This document shows, in pieces, positions 34,847 through 42,661 of a stretch of 42,661 bases of DNA. The notes under the pieces are model-generated. The model saw only the letters and a program-made list of their open reading frames with translations, ran no database searches and had not been told where the DNA came from. Location: contig NZ_FUHW01000012.1 in the NCBI RefSeq assembly GCF_900163545.1, positions 1 through 42,661 of the forward strand, in the 5' to 3' direction. Each line of letters starts with the position of its first letter. The first letter of the stretch is position 1. The DNA is from Arthrobacter rhombi (GTDB taxonomy: Bacteria; Actinomycetota; Actinomycetes; Actinomycetales; Micrococcaceae). Made by a program: the position numbers and the translations under genes.

Positions 34847-36223
34847 GTGACGCTCACGCACACCGAATCAGGGTCGTCGAATTCATCTGACATGGGGCGG
34901 ACTCCGCCCCAGGACCTCGTGGCGGAGCAGAGCGTGCTCGGTGGCATGATGCTCTCGAAGGACGCCATTGCCGACTGTGTCGAAGTCCTGCGGGGTGTCG
35001 ATTTCTACCGTCCGGCACATGAAGCGATCTACGAGGCCGTCGTCGACCTCTATGGTCGGGGTGAACCAGCAGATGCGGTGACGGTCTCGGACCACTTGAC
35101 CAAACGCGGCGAGATCTCTCGTGTCGGCGGCCCCGCGTACCTGCACACGCTGATCCAGTCGGTGCCGACCGCGGCAAACGCCGGCTTCTACGCGGAGATC
35201 GTCCGTGAACGGGCGGTCCTGCGCCGCTTGGTTGAAGCCGGCACCAAGATTGTGCAGATGGGCTATAGCCAAGACGGCGAGGTCGACGCGATCGTCAACG
35301 ACGCGCAGGCCCAGATCTACGCCGTGGCCGAACGCCGCACCTCCGAAGACTACGTCCCACTGCGCGACATCATCGAAGGCACCGTCGACGAGATCGAATC
35401 GGCGGGCCAGCGCGGGGAGGGGATGATCGGGGTGCCGACCGGTCTCTATGAACTCGACGAACTGACCCAGGGCCTCCACGGCGGCCAGATGATCGTCGTC
35501 GCGGCACGCCCTGCCGTGGGCAAGTCGGTCTTCGCCCTGGATATCGCCCGTTCGGCCTCCATCAAGAACAACATGACCACCGTGGTCTTCTCCTTGGAGA
35601 TGGGCCGCAATGAGATCGCCATGCGTTTGCTCTCCGCCGAAGCGAGCATCGGTTTGCAGGACCTCCGCAAGGGCACCATCAAGGACGAGCAGTGGGGAAA
35701 GATCGCCACCACCATGGGGCGGTTGAACGAGGCCCCGTTGTACATCGACGACTCCCCGAACATGTCGCTGATGGAAATTCGCGCTAAATGCCGCCGTTTG
35801 AAGCAGCGCCACGACCTCAAGCTCGTGGTGTTGGACTACTTGCAGCTGATGAGCTCGGGCAAGAAGGTGGAATCGCGCCAGCAAGAGGTCTCGGAGTTCT
35901 CCCGTGCACTCAAGCTGCTGGCCAAGGAACTCGACGTCCCCGTCGTGGCCCTCTCACAGCTCAACCGTGGTTCCGAGCAACGTACCGATAAGAAGCCGAT
36001 GGTTTCGGACCTGCGTGAATCCGGCTCCATCGAGCAGGACGCCGACCTGGTGATCCTGTTGCACCGCGAGGATATCTACGACAAGGAATCCGCCCGCGCC
36101 GGCGAAGCCGACATCATCGTGGCCAAGAACCGTAACGGTCCGACCAAGAACATCGTCGTTGCGTTCCAGGGCCACTACCAGCGCTTCAACAACATGGCCA
36201 CCGAAGGCGGCGGAGGGTTCTAA
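34847..36223 (+). CDS. dnaB: Replicative DNA helicase
   Basis: A 458-residue hexameric helicase that unwinds DNA at the fork. The N-terminal domain begins PPQDLVAEQSVLGGMML; the RecA-like domain has Walker A ARPAVGKS at about residue 220, FSLEMGR, LDYLQLM and SQLNRGSEQR, and no intein interrupts it. The start is GTG 34847 with AAGGAA six bases upstream; the frame is open further to 34760 but that part is promoter-like. It lies downstream of the DnaA-box cluster instead of directly after rplI, with about 2.3 kb of other genes between. Confidence 0.96.
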   Translation: MTLTHTESGSSNSSDMGRTPPQDLVAEQSVLGGMMLSKDAIADCVEVLRGVDFYRPAHEAIYEAVVDLYGRGEPADAVTVSDHLTKRGEISRVGGPAYLHTLIQSVPTAANAGFYAEIVRERAVLRRLVEAGTKIVQMGYSQDGEVDAIVNDAQAQIYAVAERRTSEDYVPLRDIIEGTVDEIESAGQRGEGMIGVPTGLYELDELTQGLHGGQMIVVAARPAVGKSVFALDIARSASIKNNMTTVVFSLEMGRNEIAMRLLSAEASIGLQDLRKGTIKDEQWGKIATTMGRLNEAPLYIDDSPNMSLMEIRAKCRRLKQRHDLKLVVLDYLQLMSSGKKVESRQQEVSEFSRALKLLAKELDVPVVALSQLNRGSEQRTDKKPMVSDLRESGSIEQDADLVILLHREDIYDKESARAGEADIIVAKNRNGPTKNIVVAFQGHYQRFNNMATEGGGGF

Positions 36224-36257
36224 CCGACGGAGCGGACTCGCTATCGGCGGCGTCTTC

Positions 36258-37406
36258 CTACGGTTGATTCTCGCCGACGTGGGTGGAGTCCGCCCACGCG
36301 GGACTCGGGCTGGGCTCCTGGGGCGGGTTGCGCAGCCATCGGATGGCAGCGGCCACCATGAGGATCACGGCGATGCTCCAGGCCGGGACCGCGACCCAGA
36401 CGGTCACGTGGCCGATCTGGTCGATGATCTCGATCGACTGCCCCTGGCCGAACATCATGGACGATGTGGCTAGCATGCCCAGGGGGAAGACGATGGACCA
36501 CAGGGCCGTCTCATAGCGCATGTTGTGGTGGTGGACGACGTGACGCCAGATGCCGAAGAGGATCAGCAGCGGTACCCACCACAGGCCCAGGGACCAGAGG
36601 ATGAAGCTGGAACCGCGGACGAAGGAACGCATCGCAGCGATGGCCTCGAAGGTATCCGGCAGCTTCAACAGGGCGCTGCCGGCTAAAACCGAAATTGCTG
36701 TCGCGCCCATAAAGATCCAATAGGTGGGGCTCAGGTCCGCGGGCCGGTTGGCGCGGGTGATCAATCGCAGGGTGATTAGCGTGCCGATGAGGAGATACAG
36801 CATGACTCCGATGCCCCAGAAGGCCGCTGCCAGGGTCGCCAGACCCCCGCTGTCATGCGCCCCTGCCGCGGCGGCGGCCGCGGAGGCCATGGACTGGGTG
36901 GCCACGACCCAGAGGAACCAGCTGCCGTTGGCCGAATTAAGGATGGGGGTGCTCTGCGGGCGCAGTAACAGCACGCCAGGGATCAGGTAGGTCAGGACCA
37001 GCCATGCTGTTGCCGCCACACCGCCTAGCGCCAGGGCGATACCGGGGCGTCCGGTCATGACGTAGTGGAGCCCGAGGACATTGAGACCCGCCACGAAGCT
37101 GAAGAACCCGAAGGTTTTCGCGGGGGAGATGATGTCAGCAGCGAACCGTCCCGGATACGCAATAGCTCGCCAAATCGTGGCGACGATTAGGAGTACCAGC
37201 GCTGAGATCGCCACCCAGAAAAGGATTTCCGCCGGAACAGCCCGACCAGATTTCAACAGAGCGGCCGAGACGATTCCAGTGGCCATGACGAAGGCGAAGC
37301 ACGACGACGGGAGGTCGGCAATCACTGCCTGGAACCTTCCGGCGACCCCGGGTGGCGGCGTGTCGTGGGGACTGTGCCGGGTCGAAGAGTGTGGAGCGGC
37401 TGGCAT
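36258..37406 (-). CDS. TDT family transporter (tellurite resistance/dicarboxylate)
   Basis: A 382-residue membrane protein with about ten hydrophobic helices and the family N-terminal segment LPSSCFAFVMATGIVSAAL. TDT proteins (TehA/SLAC1/Mae1 fold) form anion channels or carriers for C4-dicarboxylates, sulfite or other anions; the substrate here is not determined. It is convergent with dnaB (34 bases apart). Both termini are hydrophilic and probably cytoplasmic. Likely a single-gene transcript. Confidence 0.85.
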   Translation of the reverse strand: MPAAPHSSTRHSPHDTPPPGVAGRFQAVIADLPSSCFAFVMATGIVSAALLKSGRAVPAEILFWVAISALVLLIVATIWRAIAYPGRFAADIISPAKTFGFFSFVAGLNVLGLHYVMTGRPGIALALGGVAATAWLVLTYLIPGVLLLRPQSTPILNSANGSWFLWVVATQSMASAAAAAAGAHDSGGLATLAAAFWGIGVMLYLLIGTLITLRLITRANRPADLSPTYWIFMGATAISVLAGSALLKLPDTFEAIAAMRSFVRGSSFILWSLGLWWVPLLILFGIWRHVVHHHNMRYETALWSIVFPLGMLATSSMMFGQGQSIEIIDQIGHVTVWVAVPAWSIAVILMVAAAIRWLRNPPQEPSPSPAWADSTHVGENQP

Positions 37407-37464
37407 GGTCTGGATCCCTTCGGGCTGCTGGCGGGTGATGTCAGCTTATCCTCGGCTGTCGGAT

Positions 37465-37752
37465 TCAGCCTCCGGCGACCGACTGGATGATCAGCACGCT
37501 GGCCCCGTCCGGGACCACCGTGGCCAAACCTTCCAAGGCCCTGGCGTTCTCACCGTCGATGAACACGTTGACGTAGCGGCGGACCGCCCCGGTCTCGTCG
37601 CGGATGCGTCGGGCGAATCGTGGGTGTCCCTGTGCGGCCTGATCCAGGAAGTCGGCCAGGGGGGCTCCGGTATCGAATTCGATCACGGCCCGGCGTTGCT
37701 CTCCCCACAGCGGTGCCAACGTCCCGGGAACTTCAAGGCTGGCACTGGCCAC
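37465..37752 (-). CDS. MoaD/ThiS family ubiquitin-like sulfur carrier
   Basis: A 95-residue beta-grasp protein (VFIDGENARALEGLATVVPDGASVLII) ending in VAGG; the C-terminal GlyGly is the site of adenylation and thiocarboxylate formation in MoaD, ThiS and CysO. The start is GTG 37752 preceded by GGGGTGAGG; the frame open to 38319 is inside the neighbour. It follows the BNR-repeat gene by 4 bases and so is in the same operon. No MoeB/ThiF-like activating enzyme is present in the window. Confidence 0.82.
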   Translation of the reverse strand: MASASLEVPGTLAPLWGEQRRAVIEFDTGAPLADFLDQAAQGHPRFARRIRDETGAVRRYVNVFIDGENARALEGLATVVPDGASVLIIQSVAGG

Positions 37753-37756
37753 GCCC

Positions 37757-38851
37757 TCACCCCACCGATCCGGCGCGCAGGCTGAGAACGTCAGGCAGCC
37801 GGGACGCCACCTGGTGGAAGGTGTTGCCCTCGTCGTTGCTGGCGTGTATCTCGCCTCCGCGGGTGCCCAGGTACAGTCCGGCCGAGCCCTCGGGGTCCGG
37901 TGCGTCAATATCGGCGGCGTCTCGCAGAACGACGTTGTATTCGTTATCCGGTAGACCGTGGTGCTGTTCGGTCCACGAGGCGCCAGCGTCGCTGGTCCGG
38001 TAGAGGCTGAGGCGTCCGCCGGCCGGTACGCGCTGGATATCGGCCACGAGCGGCAATGTCCATGCCGTGTCCGGGGTGCGGGGATGGGCCAGGAAGGTGA
38101 AGCCGAAATCGGAGGGGAGGCCGGCGGCGATATCGTTCCATTGTTCGCCCGCGTCGTCGGTGCGATACACGCCACCATGGTTCTGGGCATAGAGCCTGTC
38201 GGGGTTGGCCGCATCGGCGGTGATGCGGTGCACGCATTGGCCGAACTCAGGCTCCTCGTCGGGCATGAAGCCCGCAGAGATTCCCCGGTTCCGTGGTTGC
38301 CAGGTGGTGCCTCCGTCATGGCTGCAGTAGACCCCGCCGGTGCTCATCGCCACGTGCACCGTCTGTGGGTCGACGCGATGAGGAATGATCGTGTGGACGG
38401 CAGCGCCTCCGAATCCCGCGCCCCAGTCCGGGCGGTGCGGGTGGTCCCAGAGCCCTCGGTTCAGTTCAAAGCTCTCCCCGCCGTCGGTCGATTTCCAGAC
38501 GGAGGTCGGCTCACAGCCAGCCCAGATGACGCCGGGACGCTCGTCGGTATCCGGTTGAAGATGCCAAACCCGCTCCAGGGCGGCCCCGGTATCGGCGGGA
38601 AAGGCGATGGCTCCGTCCTCGGGTTCGGACCAGGTGACGCCCAGGTCGTCAGAGTGGACAACCGTCGGACCCCAATGCCAGTCATTGATGCCGGCAAGAA
38701 TACGCGGTCGGGGGCCGCGGTTGTCGATGGCGACGGACGGCACTTCCAAATTCAGGAAATGCGGCTCGCCCAGGGTGAAGTCACGACGGTTCTCGCTCGT
38801 GGCGATCCAGAGGCCCTTCTTCGTGCCGATGGCAATCACTGTGGTGGTCAT
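37757..38851 (-). CDS. BNR/Asp-box repeat beta-propeller protein
   Basis: A 364-residue protein with six Asp-box repeats (SDDLGVTW, STDGGESF, SHDGGTTW, TDDAGEQW, TSDAGASW, SNDEGNTF) spread over its length, predicting a six- or seven-bladed propeller. There is no signal peptide, so it is cytosolic. Automatic pipelines call such proteins exo-alpha-sialidases, but I see no conserved sialidase arginine triad or FRIP motif; propellers of the YCF48/VPS10 kind are a better comparison. It is paired with the MoaD-like gene 4 bases downstream, an arrangement I believe recurs in actinobacteria. Function unknown. Confidence 0.82.
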   Translation of the reverse strand: MTTTVIAIGTKKGLWIATSENRRDFTLGEPHFLNLEVPSVAIDNRGPRPRILAGINDWHWGPTVVHSDDLGVTWSEPEDGAIAFPADTGAALERVWHLQPDTDERPGVIWAGCEPTSVWKSTDGGESFELNRGLWDHPHRPDWGAGFGGAAVHTIIPHRVDPQTVHVAMSTGGVYCSHDGGTTWQPRNRGISAGFMPDEEPEFGQCVHRITADAANPDRLYAQNHGGVYRTDDAGEQWNDIAAGLPSDFGFTFLAHPRTPDTAWTLPLVADIQRVPAGGRLSLYRTSDAGASWTEQHHGLPDNEYNVVLRDAADIDAPDPEGSAGLYLGTRGGEIHASNDEGNTFHQVASRLPDVLSLRAGSVG

Positions 38852-38943
38852 GGGAGAAGTGCATCACCGGATTCGGGCTCGGGCAATACTTATGATGCGA
38901 AGAATGGAGAATCAATATTTCGTGAACGGATTGACAGCGTGGC

Positions 38944-38959
38944 TGTGACCGCGTTCACT
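38944..38959. promoter_or_regulatory. CRP/GlxR-type operator upstream of aceE
   Basis: TGTGA-CCGCGT-TCACT differs at one position from the CRP/GlxR consensus TGTGA-N6-TCACA. A TTGACA hexamer at 38931-38936 lies 7 bases before it. It is about 100 bases upstream of the aceE start, within the 209-base gap between the divergent BNR gene and aceE. Control of pyruvate dehydrogenase by a cAMP-responsive regulator is plausible; the assignment is by motif only. Confidence 0.55.
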
Positions 38960-39060
38960 GGATATTGCTCTGTGAGAAGAAACTTCCACATGGCGAGATT
39001 CAATATGAATTGTGTTGACCGCGGAATGTCACCCGTTCCGGACACGTCAGAGAGGCATGC

Positions 39061-41748
39061 ATGAGTATCATCGACGATTCCCCGACCACCGCTGGATCCG
39101 ATCCGGAGGAGACCGCCGAATGGCTGGAGTCCTTTGACGGTCTGGTGGAGGCCAGGGGGACGAGGCATGCCTCGGACATCATGGGTAGCCTCTGGGAGCG
39201 CGCCTCCAACCGCAGCGTGGATGTTCCGCGGCCACTGACCACCGACTACGTCAATACCATTGCCGTGGATCGCGAGCCGGAGTTCCCCGGTGACGAGGAG
39301 GTCGAACGCCGCTACCGTGCCTGGATGCGCTGGAATGCCGCCATCATGGTCCACCGCGGCCAGCACCCCGATATCGGGGTCGGCGGGCATATCTCCACCT
39401 ATGCCGGCGCAGCAACCATGTATGAGGTCGGGTTCAACCACTTCTGGCGTGGAAAAGACCACCCCAGTGGTGGTGACCAGGTCTTCTTCCAGGGCCACGC
39501 CTCCCCCGGCATGTACGCCCGCGCCTTCATGGAAGGCCGGCTGACCGAAGAAGACCTCAACGGGTTCCGCCAGGAAAAATCCAAGAAGGGCCATGCCCTT
39601 CCCTCGTACCCGCACCCACGCTCCATGCCCGACTTCTGGGAATTTCCCACGGTCTCCATGGGTATCGGTCCGGCAAATGCGATCTACCAGGCCCAGTCGA
39701 ACCGCTACCTGCAGAACCGTGGCATTAAGGACACCTCCGATCAGCACGTGTGGGCCTTCCTGGGCGATGGCGAGATGGACGAGCCGGAGTCGCGCGGCTT
39801 CCTCCAGCTGGCGGCCAATGAAAAGCTGGACAACCTCACCTTCGTGATCAACTGCAACCTGCAGCGCCTTGATGGACCGGTGCGGGGCAACGGGAAGATC
39901 ATGCAGGAGCTCGAAGCCTTCTTCCGCGGTGCCGGCTGGAACGTCATCAAGGTGGTCTGGGGTCGCGAGTGGGATGACCTGCTCGAGAAGGACTCTGACG
40001 GCTCGTTGGTGGACATCATGAACACCACCCCCGACGGGGATTACCAGACCTATAAGGCCGAGTCCGGCGGGTTCGTGCGGGAACACTTCTTTGGGAAGAC
40101 CCCGGCGACCAAGGAAATGGTTGCGGATCTGACCGACGATCAGATCTGGAACCTGAAGCGTGGCGGCCACGATTACCACAAGGTCTACGCTGCCTATCAG
40201 GCGGCGACCGAGTTCAAGGGCAAGCCCACGGTCATTCTCACCAAGACGGTCAAGGGCTACGGCCTGGGCACCAGCTTCGAGGGGCGCAACGCGACCCACC
40301 AGATGAAGAAGCTCACGGCAGACAACCTGAAGGCCTTCCGTGATCTGCTGCGGATCCCGATCACCGATGAGCAGCTCGAAGCCGACCCGTACTCCCCGCC
40401 GTACTACCACCCGGGGATGGACGCCCCCGAGATCAAGTACATGATGGAACGTCGTGCGGCTTTGGGCGGAGCGGTCCCCGAACGTCGGACCAAGCATGAA
40501 GAACTCCACCTTCCCGAAGACAAGTCCTACGAGGTCGCCAAACGCGGCTCCGGCAAGCAACAGGCGGCCACCACGATGGCTTTCGTCCGCCTACTCAAGG
40601 ACTTGATGCGGGATAAGAAATTCGGCAACCGCGTGGTGCCGATCGTTCCCGATGAGTCGCGGACCTTCGGGATGGATGCCTTCTTCCCCACGGCAAAGAT
40701 CTACAACCCCGGCGGACAGGAATATCTGTCGGTGGACCGCGATCTGGTCCTGGCCTATAAGGAATCCCCGCAGGGCCAGCTGATCCACCCCGGCATCAAC
40801 GAGGCCGGGGCGGTGGCTGCCTTCACCGCGGCAGGGACCTCCTATGCCACACATGGTGAGCCGTTGATCCCGGTGTACGTGTTCTACTCGATGTTCGGGT
40901 TCCAGCGCACCGGTGACGCCTTCTGGGCCGCCGGCGACCAAATGGCCCGCGGCTTCATCATCGGAGCAACCGCCGGTCGGACGACCTTGACCGGTGAAGG
41001 CCTGCAGCACGCGGACGGGCATTCCCCGATCCTTGCTTCCACCAACCCCGCAGTGGTGACCTACGATCCGGCCTACGGCTACGAGATCGGGCATATCATC
41101 AGGGACGGTTTGGAGCGCATGTATGGGGGCGAGCATGAAGACCCCAACGTCATGTACTACCTGACCGTTTACAACGAGGCCATTGCCCAGCCTGCAGAGC
41201 CCGAGGGCCTGGACGTGGAGGGACTGCTCAAGGGCATCTACCTGCTGTCGCCCGCTCAGAGCGAAGGCCCCAAGGCCCAGCTCTTGGCCTCCGGCGTTTC
41301 GGTTCCGTGGGCTCTGGAAGCCCAGCAGATCCTCGCCGAGGAGTGGGGCGTCTCGGCAGATGTCTGGTCGGTGACCAGCTGGAACGAGCTGCGCCGCGAC
41401 GGCGTCGCCGCAGAGCGGGACGCCTTCCTGCACCCGGAAAAGGGAGTGCGGCAGGCCTACGTCACCGAGAAGCTCGCCGACGCCCAGGGGCCGGTGATCG
41501 CGGTGAGCGACTACGCCAGCCAGGTCCCTGACCAGATCCGCCAGTTCGTCCCGAACGACTTCGCGACCCTGGGCGCCGATGGTTTCGGTTTCTCGGACAC
41601 CCGCCCGGCTGCCCGACGCTTCTTCGGGATTGATGCCCAGTCGGTGGTGGTGCGGACACTGCAGATGCTCGCGCGTCGCGGGGACGTCGAGGCCTCGGCG
41701 GCCCGCCAGGCCCACGAGCGTTACGGCTTCGGCCAGACCGCTCGGTAG
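39061..41748 (+). CDS. aceE: Pyruvate dehydrogenase E1 component, homodimeric type
   Basis: An 895-residue thiamine diphosphate-dependent E1 that decarboxylates pyruvate and acetylates the lipoyl group of E2. The cofactor motif [12 protein letters not shown] begins at about residue 234 and continues to [12 protein letters not shown]-like and GHASPG segments ([13 protein letters not shown]) form the active site. It is the single-chain AceE type used by actinobacteria, of near-usual length. The start ATG 39061 is preceded by GAGAGG. It is monocistronic, with a hairpin after it and a CRP-like site before it. Confidence 0.97.
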   Translation: MSIIDDSPTTAGSDPEETAEWLESFDGLVEARGTRHASDIMGSLWERASNRSVDVPRPLTTDYVNTIAVDREPEFPGDEEVERRYRAWMRWNAAIMVHRGQHPDIGVGGHISTYAGAATMYEVGFNHFWRGKDHPSGGDQVFFQGHASPGMYARAFMEGRLTEEDLNGFRQEKSKKGHALPSYPHPRSMPDFWEFPTVSMGIGPANAIYQAQSNRYLQNRGIKDTSDQHVWAFLGDGEMDEPESRGFLQLAANEKLDNLTFVINCNLQRLDGPVRGNGKIMQELEAFFRGAGWNVIKVVWGREWDDLLEKDSDGSLVDIMNTTPDGDYQTYKAESGGFVREHFFGKTPATKEMVADLTDDQIWNLKRGGHDYHKVYAAYQAATEFKGKPTVILTKTVKGYGLGTSFEGRNATHQMKKLTADNLKAFRDLLRIPITDEQLEADPYSPPYYHPGMDAPEIKYMMERRAALGGAVPERRTKHEELHLPEDKSYEVAKRGSGKQQAATTMAFVRLLKDLMRDKKFGNRVVPIVPDESRTFGMDAFFPTAKIYNPGGQEYLSVDRDLVLAYKESPQGQLIHPGINEAGAVAAFTAAGTSYATHGEPLIPVYVFYSMFGFQRTGDAFWAAGDQMARGFIIGATAGRTTLTGEGLQHADGHSPILASTNPAVVTYDPAYGYEIGHIIRDGLERMYGGEHEDPNVMYYLTVYNEAIAQPAEPEGLDVEGLLKGIYLLSPAQSEGPKAQLLASGVSVPWALEAQQILAEEWGVSADVWSVTSWNELRRDGVAAERDAFLHPEKGVRQAYVTEKLADAQGPVIAVSDYASQVPDQIRQFVPNDFATLGADGFGFSDTRPAARRFFGIDAQSVVVRTLQMLARRGDVEASAARQAHERYGFGQTAR

Positions 41749-41759
41749 ATCACGTAGCT

Positions 41760-41790
41760 GTCCGCCGCCCATCCCCTGCCGGGGGCGGAC
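41760..41790 (+). terminator. Terminator after aceE
   Basis: GTCCGCC (41760-41766) pairs with GGCGGAC (41784-41790), extended inward by CCC/GGG, beginning 12 bases after the aceE stop. No T run follows. Confidence 0.6.
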
Positions 41791-42132
41791 GGCGGATTCA
41801 TGTGGGGTGTCATGCGCAGGGGTGGGACATCGAATGCGCCAATATCAGCCCGGGTCCCGGAGGGCGGCTGTTGAGGCGGATCCCGAGGGCCGCAGGGTCT
41901 TCCGATGTGTCGCTGTGGACTTCCTGTCCGCAACGTTGCGGCAGCGGAACGCTGGGCCCGTCCCCGGAATCGCAAAAGCGCTGGACAGGGCCACATGCTC
42001 CCCGGCCAGCGCTGTGCTGTCCTGATTATTCTCTTGTGCCGCTCGGTCCCTGACGCGGGAGCACTCTGCCGTGCCAGTCATCCGCGGTCGGTTTGGAGCG
42101 TCTGGGAGCCCTGCTGAGGGCCCTTGCATCTC
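41791..42132. other. Intergenic stretch without a recognised gene
   Basis: About 340 bases between the aceE terminator and the end of the small minus-strand ORF. Short open frames exist on both strands (for example one plus-strand frame ending at 42025 with VAVDFLSATLRQRN), but none has a ribosome binding site or a resemblance I can name. It could hold a decayed gene. Confidence 0.5.
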
Positions 42133-42333
42133 CTAGCGAAGAGTGGTGACCCGGCGCCAGCCGGCACCCAGGCGGGAGAAGAGCCCCGGCTTATTGGGAG
42201 TGTGCAACGGAGGGGCAAAGTCGGGATCCAAGCCCCCGACGGCGTAGAAGGGCTCGGTGCACGGACGTGGCGACGAGTGGCTGACCCGTGGCTGGTGCCC
42301 GGTGTCGTCCCGGCGATCCTGATCTGTGGTCAT
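42133..42333 (-). CDS. 66-codon ORF with strong ribosome binding site, unknown
   Basis: ATG at 42333 is preceded by GAGGAGGA at ideal spacing. The product is hydrophilic, Pro- and Arg-rich (starts MTTDQDRRDD), has FYAVGGLDPDF in the middle and a basic C-terminus (NKPGLFSRLGAGWRRVTTLR). No family, signal peptide or membrane helix is recognised. Upstream on the minus strand lie AT-rich DNA and two inverted repeats: TTTCCG-N5-CGGAAA (42356-42372) and ATACTT-N14-AAGTAT (42374-42399), possible operators. Probably a real small protein of unknown role. Confidence 0.6.
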   Translation of the reverse strand: MTTDQDRRDDTGHQPRVSHSSPRPCTEPFYAVGGLDPDFAPPLHTPNKPGLFSRLGAGWRRVTTLR

Positions 42334-42518
42334 GCGGTCCTCCTCGATATACGAATTTCCGTCTGTCGGAAAAATACTTTTGGAATATGGAATAAGTATG
42401 GACGTGATTCACTGGGCTGGCAAGGGGTCCTGGGATTTTTTTGCTCCCAACAGAGGAGTGCCTCATGACAACCGCTCTACCGGCGAGTCAGAGAAGTGAA
42501 GAATCGCCACTCGGCGTC

Positions 42519-42547
42519 TTGACAATCGATATGTGAGCGGGGTTACA
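42519..42547 (+). promoter_or_regulatory. TTGACA plus CRP/GlxR-like site at the right edge
   Basis: TTGACA (42519-42524) is followed after exactly 7 bases by TGTGA-GCGGGG-TTACA (42532-42547), the same layout as upstream of aceE. Further right, TTGACCACGG at 42611 resembles TTGACCGCGG in the aceE leader, and the window ends with AGGGAAGACCT, a possible ribosome binding site. A plus-strand gene probably starts just past the end. The rest of 42334-42661 holds no gene that I can see. Confidence 0.5.
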
Positions 42548-42661
42548 GTAGATAACGAAATAAAAATTCCACCATACAGAAACATCGAGTCAACTTGAGG
42601 GCTAGCTGTATTGACCACGGACGTTGGTAACGCTCCGGGGTAGTTGAAATAGGGAAGACCT

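Noticed and set aside
37757..38851. Reading the BNR protein as a sialidase that works with the nonulosonate operon
   Set aside because: It has no signal peptide and no visible catalytic sialidase motifs, is 18 kb away, and is paired with a MoaD-like gene; Asp boxes alone do not make a sialidase.
38890..40560. Long minus-strand open frame (556 codons)
   Set aside because: Antisense shadow of aceE; its residues show no family resemblance.
41579..42025. Plus-strand frame across the end of aceE
   Set aside because: Mostly out of frame with aceE, no ribosome binding site; the tail after aceE is unrecognised.
1..42661. tRNA, rRNA, CRISPR arrays, insertion sequences or prophage
   Set aside because: Reading both strands gave no cloverleaf-like gene, repeat-spacer pattern, transposase or phage structural gene that I could support.

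Overview
The window is high-G+C chromosomal DNA from an actinobacterium, most likely Micrococcales and probably close to the Micrococcaceae (Arthrobacter and relatives). The lineage call is inferred from the gene set: trxA/trxB, an actinobacterial murJ with a partner pseudokinase, cca, ino1 (inositol-phosphate synthase), a homodimeric-type aceE, the rpsF-ssb-rpsR-rplI-dnaB block, and DUF6716/polysialyltransferase-like enzymes. A perfect parS site next to a perfect DnaA box at the left edge places the window near the chromosome origin.

Left part (1-12.1 kb). About 750 bases at the left edge hold parS and DnaA boxes but no recognisable gene. A minus-strand group follows: NUDIX hydrolase, murJ, a membrane pseudokinase with an outer discoidin-like domain, trxB, and trxA with a strong terminator. 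On the plus strand, cca overlaps a histidine phosphatase. Next come several very small ORFs with good Shine-Dalgarno sites and then fhs. A shared terminator separates fhs from minus-strand ino1.

Nonulosonic acid polymer locus (12.2-19.1 kb, minus strand). A compact operon-like run encodes a NeuA-type CMP-sugar synthetase fused to a KdsC-like HAD phosphatase with intact catalytic motifs, a short NeuB without its usual C-terminal SAF domain, a GT2 enzyme, and three GT-B proteins carrying sialyltransferase/polysialyltransferase-like motifs. No NeuC epimerase is present. The set fits synthesis and polymerisation of a nonulosonic acid such as Kdn, as found in actinobacterial teichulosonic acids, at least as well as it fits N-acetylneuraminic acid.

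Middle (19.2-30.6 kb, plus strand). A GT87-type membrane glycosyltransferase is followed by two complete LuxR-type two-component systems flanking an ABC transporter, a 61-residue membrane protein, an M18 aminopeptidase and an OafA-type acyltransferase with an SGNH domain.

Replication/ribosome block (30.8-36.2 kb). rpsF-ssb-rpsR-rplI ends at a strong terminator. A SAM-IV riboswitch follows; its P1 and P5 helices overlap a 32-codon ORF that is coupled (ATGA) to a flavin reductase gene. Upstream of dnaB lie a decayed DUF1801 gene and an AT-rich cluster of DnaA boxes that looks like an origin or a DnaA-titration site.

Right part (36.2-42.7 kb). A TDT-family transporter and a MoaD/ThiS-like protein paired with a BNR-repeat propeller lie on the minus strand; aceE lies on the plus strand behind a CRP/GlxR-like site. 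The same TTGACA-N7-TGTGA-N6 layout recurs at the right edge, suggesting a co-regulated gene that starts just outside the window. A 66-codon minus-strand ORF with a strong ribosome binding site lies between. I saw no tRNA, rRNA, CRISPR array or insertion sequence.
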